From assembly GCA_965242845.1 (NCBI GenBank), contig CBDETC010000003.1, forward strand, positions 744,001-808,000: DNA of 64,000 bases. The letters are read 5' to 3'. Of this stretch, positions 33,457 through 41,888 are shown in pieces. The notes under the pieces are model-generated. The model made no database searches. It was not told the origin of the DNA and saw only the letters and a program-made list of their open reading frames with translations. Source of the stretch: RHLJ01 sp965242845 (lineage in GTDB: Bacteria > Bacteroidota > Rhodothermia > Balneolales > Balneolaceae). A program made the position numbers and the translations under genes. The first letter of the stretch is position 1, and the number at the start of each line of letters is the position of its first letter.

Positions 33457-35814
33457 ATGCAAAAAAATACATTTCGAATTCGCAAAGTAGCTGTATTAGG
33501 GTCAGGAGTGATGGGAAGCCAAATTGCGGCTCATTGCGTTAATGCGGGACTGGAAGTTATGCTTCTTGATCTGAAGAGTGACGATCCCAAACGGCCCAAT
33601 AAAATTGCAGAAGAAAGCCTTAAGAAAATCCTGAAGCTTAGGCCAGCACCATTGGGTCTTTCTAAATTTGCTGAACGTATAAAGGTGGGTAATTTTGATG
33701 ATGATCTGGAGTCACTTTCTGAGGTGGATTGGGTTTGTGAAGTAGTGATTGAGAGAATGGACATCAAGAAAAGCCTGATGGCCAAGGTTGAGAATGCCAG
33801 GGGTAAGTACACTATTGTAAGCTCAAATACTTCAGGACTACCTATTTCAGAAATCAGTTCGGAGTGTTCAGAGGAGTTTAAATCTCACTTCATAGGGACT
33901 CATTTTTTTAACCCTCCTCGTTATATGAAACTCCTGGAGTTAATCCCAACGGAATCGACTTCCAAGGAAGTAATTTCTACCATCAAATCTTTTTGTGAGA
34001 GGGTATTAGGTAAAGGCGTGGTGCTCTGTAAGGATACTCCGAATTTTATAGCAAACAGGATAGGGGTGTTCTCTATGGCTTCAATGATGCCTCATTTCTT
34101 TAATGGAGATTTTCGGGTAGAGGAAATTGATGCGCTCACCGGAATTCTCACCGGTTATTCAAAGTCAGCTACATTTAGGACCGGAGATATTGTGGGATTA
34201 GATGTGATGGCTTACGTATCCGGGAACTTACATCCGATGATTCCAGAAGATGAAATGAGGGATGTTTTCCAATTACCAGGGTCTTTTTTGAAAATGGTAA
34301 AGGAAGGAAAACTGGGTAATAAATCAGGCTCTGGGTTTTATAAAAAAGTACAAACAGAAAAAGGTCGGGAATTTCATACCATTGATCCTGAAACCTTGGA
34401 GTATGGCCCTCAAGCTAAAGGTGATTCCGAAGTAATAGCAGAAGCGAAGAAGCAATCTGGTACGGCTGGCAAACTTAAGTTCCTTGCCTTTCATGATTCG
34501 AGAGAGGGTAAATTAGTTTGGCAAAGTCAGCGTGATGTATTGCTTTATGCTGCCAATAGAATTTCCGAAATAGCAGATTCCATTGAATCCATAGATCGAG
34601 CAATGAAATGGGGATTCAACTGGAAATTGGGTCCTTTTGAACGATGGGATGCTTTAGGAGTGGATGAAGTATGTGCTCGATTAGAAGAAGAAGGAATTGA
34701 AATTCCTGATGTTGTAAATGATTTAAGAGAATCAGGTTATACAACCTTTTATAAGGATGGGTTGGTGTTTGATCCGATTTCGAAGAAGATGATTGAGCAA
34801 TCTGCTATGGTAGAGGGTGAGATTACAGTCGCTTCGCTCAGAAGAAAGAATGAGCCTGTTTTTGAAAACGATTCGGCTGCTCTTCTGGATATGGGGGATG
34901 GAATAGCTTTATTTCAATTTAAAACCAGGAATGCAACGCTTGGTTTTGAATTGGTTACTGCTCTAGAGCACTGTTTAGGTATCGTTGAAGAGCAATTCAA
35001 GGCTCTCGTTATTAGTCATGATGGAGAAAATTTTGCTTATGGAGCAAACTTGATGGAAGCAGTTCAGGCTCTCCAGGCTGGTAAATTTAATGAGGTTGTA
35101 GATGCTGTAAACAATTTCCAGCGAACTGCTCTAAAACTACGTTATAGCCCATTTCCAGTTGTATCAGCACCATTTGGGATGACTCTTGGAGGAGGAACCG
35201 AGTTCTTGTTGTATTCCGATCGTATTGTCGCTCACCACGAACTATATATGGGATTGGTAGAAGTTGGGGTAGGATTAATTCCAGCAGGTGGAGGAACTAC
35301 TGAACTACTTAAACGAGCAATGGCTCAGGTAGAAGCTGAAGCTGATCCACTTCCATATATTCGAGAGGCTTTCAAAACTATAGGGTTGGCAAAAGTATCA
35401 GACAGCGCCCATAATGCCAGAGCGTTGGGGTTTTTAAGAGATGAAGATATAATTGTGATGAATCGGCATTTATTAATTTCGGTTGCAAAACAAGAAGCCC
35501 TATCTATGGTAGAGTCTGGCTATCAGCCTCCTGCTAAAGAAGAGATTTTTGTACTGGGTGACAAGGCCATGAGCGTGATGAAAATCATGCTCTATGTAAT
35601 GCATGAAGCACGGTATGCCACTGACTATGACAAAGTGTTAAGTCTTCGGGTAGGAAATATTTTAGCAGGAGGAGAATTAAGTGAGCCGCAATCAGTATCG
35701 GAAGATTATCTGTTGAAGCTAGAAAGAGAAGCCATACTAGAATGCTTCAAAGACGAAAGAACACATGCCCGGATTGAGCATATGATGAAGACCGGAAAAC
35801 CATTGAGGAATTAG
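33457..35814 (+). CDS. fadN: 3-hydroxyacyl-CoA dehydrogenase/enoyl-CoA hydratase fusion (FadN-type)
   Basis: A 785-residue bifunctional beta-oxidation enzyme. The NAD-binding dehydrogenase comes first (GSGVMGSQIAAHC, then SSNTSGLPISEIS, with the catalytic His in THFFNPPRYMKLLEL), a second dehydrogenase repeat is in the middle, and the crotonase-fold hydratase lies C-terminally (about 500-720), with its two Glu in GMTLGGGTEF and LVEVGVGLIPAGGG. This order is the reverse of E. coli FadB and that of B. subtilis FadN. It starts 11 bp after the ligase stop, so it is cotranscribed; thiolase and an SDR follow in the operon, with the four-helix gene in between. Confidence 0.95.
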   Translation: MQKNTFRIRKVAVLGSGVMGSQIAAHCVNAGLEVMLLDLKSDDPKRPNKIAEESLKKILKLRPAPLGLSKFAERIKVGNFDDDLESLSEVDWVCEVVIERMDIKKSLMAKVENARGKYTIVSSNTSGLPISEISSECSEEFKSHFIGTHFFNPPRYMKLLELIPTESTSKEVISTIKSFCERVLGKGVVLCKDTPNFIANRIGVFSMASMMPHFFNGDFRVEEIDALTGILTGYSKSATFRTGDIVGLDVMAYVSGNLHPMIPEDEMRDVFQLPGSFLKMVKEGKLGNKSGSGFYKKVQTEKGREFHTIDPETLEYGPQAKGDSEVIAEAKKQSGTAGKLKFLAFHDSREGKLVWQSQRDVLLYAANRISEIADSIESIDRAMKWGFNWKLGPFERWDALGVDEVCARLEEEGIEIPDVVNDLRESGYTTFYKDGLVFDPISKKMIEQSAMVEGEITVASLRRKNEPVFENDSAALLDMGDGIALFQFKTRNATLGFELVTALEHCLGIVEEQFKALVISHDGENFAYGANLMEAVQALQAGKFNEVVDAVNNFQRTALKLRYSPFPVVSAPFGMTLGGGTEFLLYSDRIVAHHELYMGLVEVGVGLIPAGGGTTELLKRAMAQVEAEADPLPYIREAFKTIGLAKVSDSAHNARALGFLRDEDIIVMNRHLLISVAKQEALSMVESGYQPPAKEEIFVLGDKAMSVMKIMLYVMHEARYATDYDKVLSLRVGNILAGGELSEPQSVSEDYLLKLEREAILECFKDERTHARIEHMMKTGKPLRN

Positions 35815-35850
35815 CTTATTAGATATGAGTTATGATATGTGAGTAATGAG

Positions 35851-36198
35851 ATGAGAAAGTTCAAAGAATTAAAATTTTGGTCTAGATCAGTAGAGCTGGC
35901 TACAGAGGTTTATAAAATCACTTCTACCTTTCCCTCTGAAGAAAAATTTGGGTTAATATCTCAAATGAGAAGGAGTGTGATTTCTATTTCATCAAATATT
36001 GCGGAAGGAGCAGGTCGTAGTTCTGACAAAGAATATCGGTACTTCCTTGAAATAGCTTATGGCTCACTATATGAACTTCAGACTCAATTAATAATATCTC
36101 AAAATCTAAATCTGATCTCTTCAACCGATTTTGAAAAGCTAGAATCTGAGATCGATGAAATTCAAAAAATGATCTATGTCTATGCAAAGAAATTGTAA
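35851..36198 (+). CDS. Four-helix bundle protein (S23/intervening-sequence protein family)
   Basis: A 115-residue protein of the S23 ribosomal/23S-rRNA intervening-sequence (IVP, avd-like) family: KFKELKFWSRSVELATEVY, SQMRRSVISISSNIAEGAGR and DKEYRYFLEIAYGSLYELQTQL show the conserved amphipathic helices and the S-x-N-I-A-E-G motif. I use the ATG at 35851, because a GTG four codons upstream would not change the fold. It interrupts the fadN/thiolase operon in the same orientation and is flanked by degenerate TATGAG/TCATAAC words, so it is plausibly a recent insertion. Its function is unknown. Confidence 0.9.
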   Translation: MRKFKELKFWSRSVELATEVYKITSTFPSEEKFGLISQMRRSVISISSNIAEGAGRSSDKEYRYFLEIAYGSLYELQTQLIISQNLNLISSTDFEKLESEIDEIQKMIYVYAKKL

Positions 36199-36237
36199 AT
36201 CTGGTTACTCAAACCTCAATTCTCATAACACAAGTCT

Positions 36238-37419
36238 ATGAATTCTGCATATATAGTAGCGGCAAAAAGAACAGCGTGTGGAAAAGCGAATAAAGGATCA
36301 CTTCGATTTACTTACCCTGATACATTAGGTGGGGAAGTAATTAAGGATCTTCTCAGTGAAGTTCAGTCATTAGATCCGGCTCAGGTTGATGATGTGATTA
36401 TGGGGTGTGCGTTTCCTGAGGCTTCTCAAGGATTAAATATAGCGCGGCAAATAGCTTTTCTGGGAGGCCTTCCGGATTCAGTTCCAGGAGTTACTGTAAA
36501 TCGTTTTTGTTCTTCCGGACTTCAAACGATAGCGATGGCATCAGAGCGGATTATAGCCGGAGGTGCCGATGTAGTTGTTGCAGGCGGAGTCGAATCTATG
36601 AGTATGGTTCCTATGGGAGGGATGTCTTTTCAGCCCAATCCAACCCTAGTTGATAACCGTCCTGAAGTATATATCAGTATGGGGCTGACCGCTGAAAATG
36701 TAGCTGAGAAGTACGGTATTAGTCGTGAAGATCAGGATGCTTTTGCTTTACAAAGCCACCAAAGGTCTATAGCAGCCTGGGAACATGGAAGATTTGATGG
36801 ACAGATTTCTACAATCGAAATAGAAGAAAAGAAAATCACTGCGGATGGAGAATTAGTTAAGGAATCATTTTCCTTCTCTCAGGATGAAGGACCAAGAGCT
36901 GATACTTCTGTAGAAGTTTTGGGAGGATTAAGAGCGGTATTCAAAGCGGGAGGGACAGTAACCGCAGGAAATTCCTCGCAAATGAATGATGCAGCAGCAG
37001 CGGTACTGGTAATGAGTGAAGAAATGGTTAAAGAGCTTGGGCTAACTCCTATAGCCCGATATGTCGGTTTTGATGTGGCCGGGGTTGCACCGGAATACAT
37101 GGGTATTGGTCCGGTTGAAGCTGTGCCAAAAGTTCTTAAAAGAACAGGCTTGGATAAAAATGATATTGACCTCATTGAGCTTAATGAGGCATTCGCTGCT
37201 CAATCGCTTGCAGTAATTAGGGAGCTGGAGCTAGACCAGGGAATTACAAATGTAAATGGTGGCGCCATCGCAATGGGACATCCTTTAGGTTGTACTGGAG
37301 CTAAACTGACCACCCAGATTTTGCACGAAATGCAATCTAGAAATTCCAGGTATGGCATGGTTACCATGTGCATTGGTGGAGGAATGGGCGCCGCAGGAAT
37401 CTTTGAAAATCTAAATTAA
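36238..37419 (+). CDS. fadA: Acetyl-CoA acyltransferase (3-ketoacyl-CoA thiolase)
   Basis: Thiolase of 393 residues that cleaves 3-ketoacyl-CoA with CoA to give acetyl-CoA and a shortened acyl-CoA. The nucleophilic Cys is in TVNRFCSSGLQT (near residue 90), the catalytic His in AIAMGHPLGCTGAK, and the second Cys in TMCIGGGMGAAGIFE, the standard arrangement. Thiolase subunits of the FadA/FadI group have this length; no partner subunit gene is needed beyond fadN here. It follows the four-helix insertion by about 40 bp and is followed 6 bp later by the SDR gene. Confidence 0.95.
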   Translation: MNSAYIVAAKRTACGKANKGSLRFTYPDTLGGEVIKDLLSEVQSLDPAQVDDVIMGCAFPEASQGLNIARQIAFLGGLPDSVPGVTVNRFCSSGLQTIAMASERIIAGGADVVVAGGVESMSMVPMGGMSFQPNPTLVDNRPEVYISMGLTAENVAEKYGISREDQDAFALQSHQRSIAAWEHGRFDGQISTIEIEEKKITADGELVKESFSFSQDEGPRADTSVEVLGGLRAVFKAGGTVTAGNSSQMNDAAAAVLVMSEEMVKELGLTPIARYVGFDVAGVAPEYMGIGPVEAVPKVLKRTGLDKNDIDLIELNEAFAAQSLAVIRELELDQGITNVNGGAIAMGHPLGCTGAKLTTQILHEMQSRNSRYGMVTMCIGGGMGAAGIFENLN

Positions 37420-37424
37420 GAAGT

Positions 37425-38279
37425 ATGTTTAAGGAAGATACACTACAGGGAAAGACCATTTTAATTACAGGTGGCGGAAGCGGTTTAGGCTTAGCTATGG
37501 CAAAAGGCTTTACCAGGCATGGAGCTAATGTTGCTATTTGTGGAAGAACTGAAGAAAAATTGCAGTCTGCAGTCCAGGAGATTGATAAAGAAAGAGAAGG
37601 GGCTATTTCAAGATATTATGTAGCTGATGTAAGAGATCATACAGCAGTAAGTGAAATGGTTTCTAAAGTGATCACCGATTATGGCTCTCTGGAAGGGCTG
37701 GTAAATAATGCTGCAGGTAACTTCCTTTCCGCATCCGAGGACTTATCTCCAGGAGGCTTCAAAGCTATTGTGGATATAGTTCTTCACGGAAGTTTTAATT
37801 GTACGCATGCATTTGGGAATTATCTGATCAATGCAGGAAAGGAAGGAGCAATTTTAAATATCGTTACCACTTATGCAGAAAGTACAGGTTGTGCATTTGT
37901 GCTCCCATCTGCTTGTAGTAAAGCCGGAGTATTGGCGATGACCCGATCACTTGGGTTTGAATGGGCCGAGTACGGAATTAGAGTAAATGCGATTGCTCCA
38001 GGACCATTTCCTACTGAAGGTGCCTGGTCACGCTTAGTACCAGGTAAAGACGCTGAGGCATTATTCTTAAAGAAGATTCCAATGAAGAGATATGGAAAAC
38101 ATGAGGAACTCGCTAATTTAGCTACGTTCCTCATGTCTGACCTCGCTCCTTATATAACGGGAGAGTCTGTAGTAATTGATGGGGGAGAACGGCTTCAGGC
38201 AGGACAGTTTAACTTCATAAGTGAGTTAATGTCTCGCGAGAATTTGAAAAAAGCATTCAAATCGATGAGGCCTAAGTAA
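37425..38279 (+). CDS. SDR-family oxidoreductase, 2,4-dienoyl-CoA reductase-like
   Basis: A 284-residue Rossmann short-chain dehydrogenase with the nucleotide motif TGGGSGLGLAMAKG and NNAAGNF in the fourth strand region. The usual YxxxK site is replaced by PSACSKAGV, where the expected Tyr position is a Ser. The same exchange occurs in mitochondrial and peroxisomal 2,4-dienoyl-CoA reductases, so I assign this function: removal of the conjugated double bond of unsaturated fatty acids by NADPH. It starts 6 bp after the thiolase stop and is the last gene of the operon. Confidence 0.88.
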   Translation: MFKEDTLQGKTILITGGGSGLGLAMAKGFTRHGANVAICGRTEEKLQSAVQEIDKEREGAISRYYVADVRDHTAVSEMVSKVITDYGSLEGLVNNAAGNFLSASEDLSPGGFKAIVDIVLHGSFNCTHAFGNYLINAGKEGAILNIVTTYAESTGCAFVLPSACSKAGVLAMTRSLGFEWAEYGIRVNAIAPGPFPTEGAWSRLVPGKDAEALFLKKIPMKRYGKHEELANLATFLMSDLAPYITGESVVIDGGERLQAGQFNFISELMSRENLKKAFKSMRPK

Positions 38280-38281
38280 AC

Positions 38282-38434
38282 CTAGAAAATCTGAGCTAAA
38301 ACAATCACCAAAAGAATCACGCTAAGGTAGAATACTTCTGTTAGAATGTCGGTTTTATGTAAGCCGAGTAATTTTCTATTTATGAAATGCTCTAAGCCAA
38401 GCTTGTAATAACGATTGTATAAACCGGTTTTCAT
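38282..38434 (-). CDS. Small membrane protein (50 residues), unknown
   Basis: Not obvious by length, but supported by an exceptionally good AGGAGGGG ribosome binding site ahead of the ATG. The 50-residue product has a basic amphipathic N-terminal half (MKTGLYNRYYKLGLEHFINR) and one hydrophobic C-terminal helix (about residues 33-50, FYLSVILLVIVLAQIF), so it is predicted to be a tail-anchored inner membrane peptide. It converges on the SDR gene, whose stop is 2 bp away. It follows the 134-residue exported protein gene on the same strand. No family recognised. Confidence 0.65.
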   Translation of the reverse strand: MKTGLYNRYYKLGLEHFINRKLLGLHKTDILTEVFYLSVILLVIVLAQIF

Positions 38435-38464
38435 CTGCCCCTCCTAGAGTTTAAAGGGATTGAG

Positions 38465-38869
38465 TTATTCCAATTCTTTTTCTTTTACCTGCTTCTCTAA
38501 AGCTGCAATACGATCTTCAAGGCGCTTAACCACTAGCTGATACTTGTCGATCTTTACCTTCTGTCCATCAATAATGGTTTCTACCCAAAGTTGATCTCCC
38601 TTATCGTACTTAGCAGTGGTTATAAGATCAAGAGTATTTCGATCGTAAAGTTTCCAAACACCATGAGGTTTGAAGCGCTCTCCAATTTTATAGTATTGAC
38701 CTTCTTGTAAAACGTTTCCTTCAATATCCGTAAATACTACATCATAATGATTGCCAATTACGTGGGATACTGTTTTTTGATTTTCAGTGGAAGTTACCGT
38801 TTGCTGTGCATTCGTTGTAGAAAACGATGTCGCTAGAAAAATGAACAGTGTAAAAATGAATGGTTTCAT
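38465..38869 (-). CDS. Exported MORN-like/coiled-coil protein, unknown
   Basis: A 134-residue protein with signal peptide (MKPFIFTLFIFLATSFSTTNAQ). The mature part has segments such as GNVLQEGQYYKIGERFKPHGVWKLYDR and TTAKYDKGDQLWVETI that resemble MORN_2/toxin-antitoxin-associated beta repeats, then a C-terminal coiled coil (about residues 105-134, QLVVKRLEDRIAALEKQVKEKELE). It is probably periplasmic. It is read on the minus strand with the 50-residue membrane protein 30 bp downstream. A cluster of TGTTAAC-type words lies just upstream. Confidence 0.7.
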   Translation of the reverse strand: MKPFIFTLFIFLATSFSTTNAQQTVTSTENQKTVSHVIGNHYDVVFTDIEGNVLQEGQYYKIGERFKPHGVWKLYDRNTLDLITTAKYDKGDQLWVETIIDGQKVKIDKYQLVVKRLEDRIAALEKQVKEKELE

Positions 38870-38901
38870 AACAATACCTCTCTAAATTGCTGACATCGTT
38901 A

Positions 38902-38963
38902 TGTTACCAAATTGTTAACTCAAAGTAAAGTTAACATCACTTTAATGTTAACTAAATGTTACG
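38902..38963. promoter_or_regulatory. Cluster of TGTTAmC words with inverted repeat
   Basis: Five copies of TGTTA(A/C)(C/G), one inverted, occur in about 60 bp: near 38902, 38913, 38930 (inverted), 38946 and 38957. The 38930-38952 pair forms GTTAACAT / ATGTTAAC arms around a 7-nt spacer. The block precedes the start of the exported-protein gene and touches the 3' end of the Gfo/Idh/MocA-like gene. It may be an operator; the binding protein is unknown. Confidence 0.4.
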
Positions 38964-39813
38964 TGAATTGGATAAGTCGTTGTTTTATTTTGTCAATATG
39001 GATGGCCAACTGAAGGGCGTCATAGCTGGTGTACGCAGTTTCTTTATTGAGCTGAATAGATTTCAAAAAAAGTAAAGCTGCTTTTTCAGCAGCTGTAGAT
39101 GGATCAAACACTTGTTTTTCGAAATAAAGCCGATTGCTGTCACTAACTCGTCCCAGTTTTACTGTTTGAGAAGGGACATTACATTCAAGAAAGGTTGATT
39201 TGTTTGAGATCAATCTCATATGATTGTTCTCTGAAGCTCCGCTATACACATTAATTGATGCCGTAGCACCATTATCAAAACGAAGAAAGAGATGTATGGC
39301 AATTGGCAGGGTATCCTGTAAGGTTATTTTCTTCGCCTCTATATTATGTATGCCGCTATCAATCCATTTCAGACAAAAACCTAATTCATCTATCCATAGA
39401 TAATCGAATTCTGTCTGAGCATCTATGATCTGGCTTCTGTTTATCTCTTTCTCTATATGGATAAAATTTGGCTTATTAATTTTATCAATCATCCACTGTG
39501 TAGCAGGAGCTAATGTAGGCCAGTGTGCAAATTGAACCATAACCCCCGCTTCTTTAGCAGCACTATGAACTTTTTCCAGCTTCGATATATCTGTTGGTTG
39601 TTTTGCTATAAAAAATATATTGAAGCCTTTCTGAACTCCTTCGAGGAGGAGATCTAGATTATTCGGAGAGTTATCTAAAATAAAGCAGGCGTCAACATTA
39701 TCCAGGTCTGCTAAATTGGGAGTTAAATCTACCTGGCGGACGATACTATGGGGACGTAGGTGTTGCTCCCAGGCTAATCCACTTGAAGCATCTCCAGCAA
39801 TTCCTATTTTCAT
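38959..39813 (-). CDS. Gfo/Idh/MocA-like oxidoreductase homologue with degenerate nucleotide motif
   Basis: The 284-residue product has a Rossmann-like N-terminal half and a Gfo/Idh/MocA-like alpha/beta C-terminal half (FDYLWIDELGFCLKWIDSGIHN, SINVYSGASENNHMRL). The N-terminal motif is KIGIAGDASSGLAW rather than the usual GxGxxG, and the EKP catalytic motif is replaced by a divergent KQP. The length is shorter than usual dehydrogenases of this family (about 330-350). I therefore regard it as related but possibly inactive, or specialised. I use the ATG at 39813; a GTG start two codons earlier is possible. Confidence 0.65.
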   Translation of the reverse strand: MKIGIAGDASSGLAWEQHLRPHSIVRQVDLTPNLADLDNVDACFILDNSPNNLDLLLEGVQKGFNIFFIAKQPTDISKLEKVHSAAKEAGVMVQFAHWPTLAPATQWMIDKINKPNFIHIEKEINRSQIIDAQTEFDYLWIDELGFCLKWIDSGIHNIEAKKITLQDTLPIAIHLFLRFDNGATASINVYSGASENNHMRLISNKSTFLECNVPSQTVKLGRVSDSNRLYFEKQVFDPSTAAEKAALLFLKSIQLNKETAYTSYDALQLAIHIDKIKQRLIQFT

Positions 39814-39880
39814 AAGCACAAATAATTATTGTGCCTAAGATGCACATGCAATCCTAAATTTCCAACTTATAGATAGGGGT

Positions 39881-40060
39881 TCAGTCAGGCATTACAATGG
39901 CCAAAATAAAATAGGCCAAAATGGTAAAACCGTACATGAAAGCGAAAATGATGAATAGAATTCTGACGATGGTAGGGTCCCATCCAAGGTATTCTGCTAA
40001 GCCGCCACATACCCCGGCGATCATCTTGTCCTTTTTGGATTTTCTTAATTTAGCAGGCAT
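39881..40060 (-). CDS. PspC-domain small membrane protein
   Basis: A 59-residue frame: MPAKLRKSKKDKMIAGVCGG, then LAEYLGWDPTIVRILFII and a second hydrophobic helix ending VMPD. This is the PspC domain almost alone (the G-V-C-G-G-L-A-x-Y-x-x-x-D-P-T-x-V-R-x-x-x motif is complete). Such proteins in Bacteroidota are membrane-embedded and thought to act in envelope stress. It lies between the BlaR1-type gene and the Gfo-like gene on the same strand. It is easily overlooked because of its size. Confidence 0.85.
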   Translation of the reverse strand: MPAKLRKSKKDKMIAGVCGGLAEYLGWDPTIVRILFIIFAFMYGFTILAYFILAIVMPD

Positions 40061-40084
40061 AACAAACTAGTTTGAAATTAAAAA

Positions 40085-40110
40085 CTCCGCACGAGTACGG
40101 AGCTTTTATT
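40085..40110 (-). terminator. Possible terminator after the BlaR1-type gene
   Basis: CTCCG pairs with CGGAG around an 8-nt loop. Read on the minus strand it is followed by a GTTTTAATTT tail, and on the plus strand by a longer T-run, so it might act in both directions. It lies between the PspC gene (start 40060) and the BlaR1 gene (stop 40158). Confidence 0.5.
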
Positions 40111-40157
40111 TTTAGGTTTCAAAAAAACCTAAAATTTTTGACAAAGTAAATTAGCCT

Positions 40158-41888
40158 CTAATTTTGTTTCCAGTTGTTATAAGTGCCATCAACTTCTGCA
40201 GAGGATGATCCGCTTTGTTCTTTACCTTCCAGTTTAAATACAATTGGTAGAGTATATAATACTGAAACGGCCCTGCCTCTCTGTATACCAGGTTCGAATT
40301 TTGTTTCTCTAATTACTCTGAGTGCTTCTTCGTCAGCACCTCCACCAATTCCTCGAATAATCTGTGGATTTTCTACATCACCTGATTCATTGACTACAAA
40401 TTGAACAGTTACTCGCCCTTCAATTCCTTGTCTTCTGGCTTCAACAGGGTAATTGACTCTGTTCATAATTGATGTTAAACCTCCTACTGCCTCAGGCATT
40501 TTCTCAACTACTGCAAAAACATCGGGGCCGTATTTTTCTGCAATCTTCGAGGGATCCATTTTACTTCTATAGGCGAAGCTATTTTCTAGATCTCTTTTTT
40601 CTACAAGTTCGGCACTAAACTCAAATTCATTGGCTTTGGTATATAATTCTACACGTCGTTTACCTTCATCCAGCTTGATAACACGGATAGATTTAATGTC
40701 ATCAGGATTCATTTTTTCTAGTATTGCATTTTCTGCAGGTTTACCGTCTAAGGTAAAAGTAATATTCTCAGGGTCTATACCTAATGGTGTAAAGCCGAAA
40801 TCTCTTTCAATAAAAGAAAGGTCCATTTCAGCTAGTTCTTTTTCATCTAGTTCTACATCAGAAGTCATTTCTGTACAGGCAATAGGGAGCATTATTGTAA
40901 CAGATAATAGAGCGATGAAAAGGATGCTTTTTTTATACGATGATTTGTAAAGTTTATGATACTTCATAGTCGAAATACGCTGTTTTAAATTAGAATTATT
41001 GTGAGCCAGGGAAACCTGAAGTTGCCCTATGTGATCAGGTGTTTGCATTAAACTGAAAATCAGCTCCGCATACTTTTTTGGCGAAGCTTGAATTTCAGTT
41101 ATTACTTCCTGATCACAGGATATTTCGCGAAAGTCTTTGATCTGCCTTGCGGCATAATGGAAGAGAGGGTGGAAGTTGAAAATCGATTTTAGAAAAGTCA
41201 CCAAAACATGGAGATGGTAATCCTTTCTTCGAATATGAATAAGTTCATGGCAAACGATCATATTCAAAGCTTCATGATCATTTTCAATAGATTCCGGAAC
41301 TACAATAACCGGGGTATTCCATCCAAAAGTAAAAGGAGTAGGAAAATGGTCGCTAAAGGAAATATATACATCGGACTGGCTACGACTTAAAATTTCCATA
41401 TTAGTACGGTCTAGTCCTTCAACCTTGTTGAGCAGAACAAGCGATAAAGATTTCTTTATCTGGCTTAATTGAATAAGGTTAACTCCCAGTTTGAAAAGAA
41501 GAAAAAGTGCTGTTAAAGCTACTAACAGTGTCAGCACTCCCAGCCATAAATTAGGTGAGGTAAAATCAATCGCCGGAGCTACACCAGGCTGAACTATCAG
41601 GTCTACAGTTAAGGGATTTTGGATAAAGATTAGAGGAGCGCTTGCTCCTATACCGACTGTTGCAGTATAAAGTGCCAAAACTACTTTAGATAAAATAATA
41701 CCAGCTGGGAGCGCTAATACTGTAGCAATTCTTAAGTGATATTGATAAAGCGGATTAATATCCTTCTTGAGATTAAGCAACAAGAGAGCTAGTCCTCCAA
41801 AGATGGTCCAGATAAAAATCGGGAACCAAAACTCCTGGAGACTTATCGAACCGATTTTTTCAATTATATCGATCAAGTTGTACATCAT
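40158..41888 (-). CDS. BlaR1/M56-family sensor peptidase with TonB C-terminal domain
   Basis: A 576-residue membrane protein. Four hydrophobic helices in the first 140 residues and another near 310 frame an M56 peptidase domain with the zinc motif HELIH (residues about 214-218). It has a C-terminal TonB_C domain of about 90 residues ending the protein (YPVEARRQGIEGRVTVQFVV...LYTLPIVFKLE). BlaR1/MecR1 relatives cleave a partner repressor on ligand binding; here the penicillin-binding sensor is replaced by a TonB domain, as is common in Bacteroidota. It overlaps the BlaI-type gene by 4 bp (ATGA), forming a regulator pair. Confidence 0.9.
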   Translation of the reverse strand: MMYNLIDIIEKIGSISLQEFWFPIFIWTIFGGLALLLLNLKKDINPLYQYHLRIATVLALPAGIILSKVVLALYTATVGIGASAPLIFIQNPLTVDLIVQPGVAPAIDFTSPNLWLGVLTLLVALTALFLLFKLGVNLIQLSQIKKSLSLVLLNKVEGLDRTNMEILSRSQSDVYISFSDHFPTPFTFGWNTPVIVVPESIENDHEALNMIVCHELIHIRRKDYHLHVLVTFLKSIFNFHPLFHYAARQIKDFREISCDQEVITEIQASPKKYAELIFSLMQTPDHIGQLQVSLAHNNSNLKQRISTMKYHKLYKSSYKKSILFIALLSVTIMLPIACTEMTSDVELDEKELAEMDLSFIERDFGFTPLGIDPENITFTLDGKPAENAILEKMNPDDIKSIRVIKLDEGKRRVELYTKANEFEFSAELVEKRDLENSFAYRSKMDPSKIAEKYGPDVFAVVEKMPEAVGGLTSIMNRVNYPVEARRQGIEGRVTVQFVVNESGDVENPQIIRGIGGGADEEALRVIRETKFEPGIQRGRAVSVLYTLPIVFKLEGKEQSGSSSAEVDGTYNNWKQN

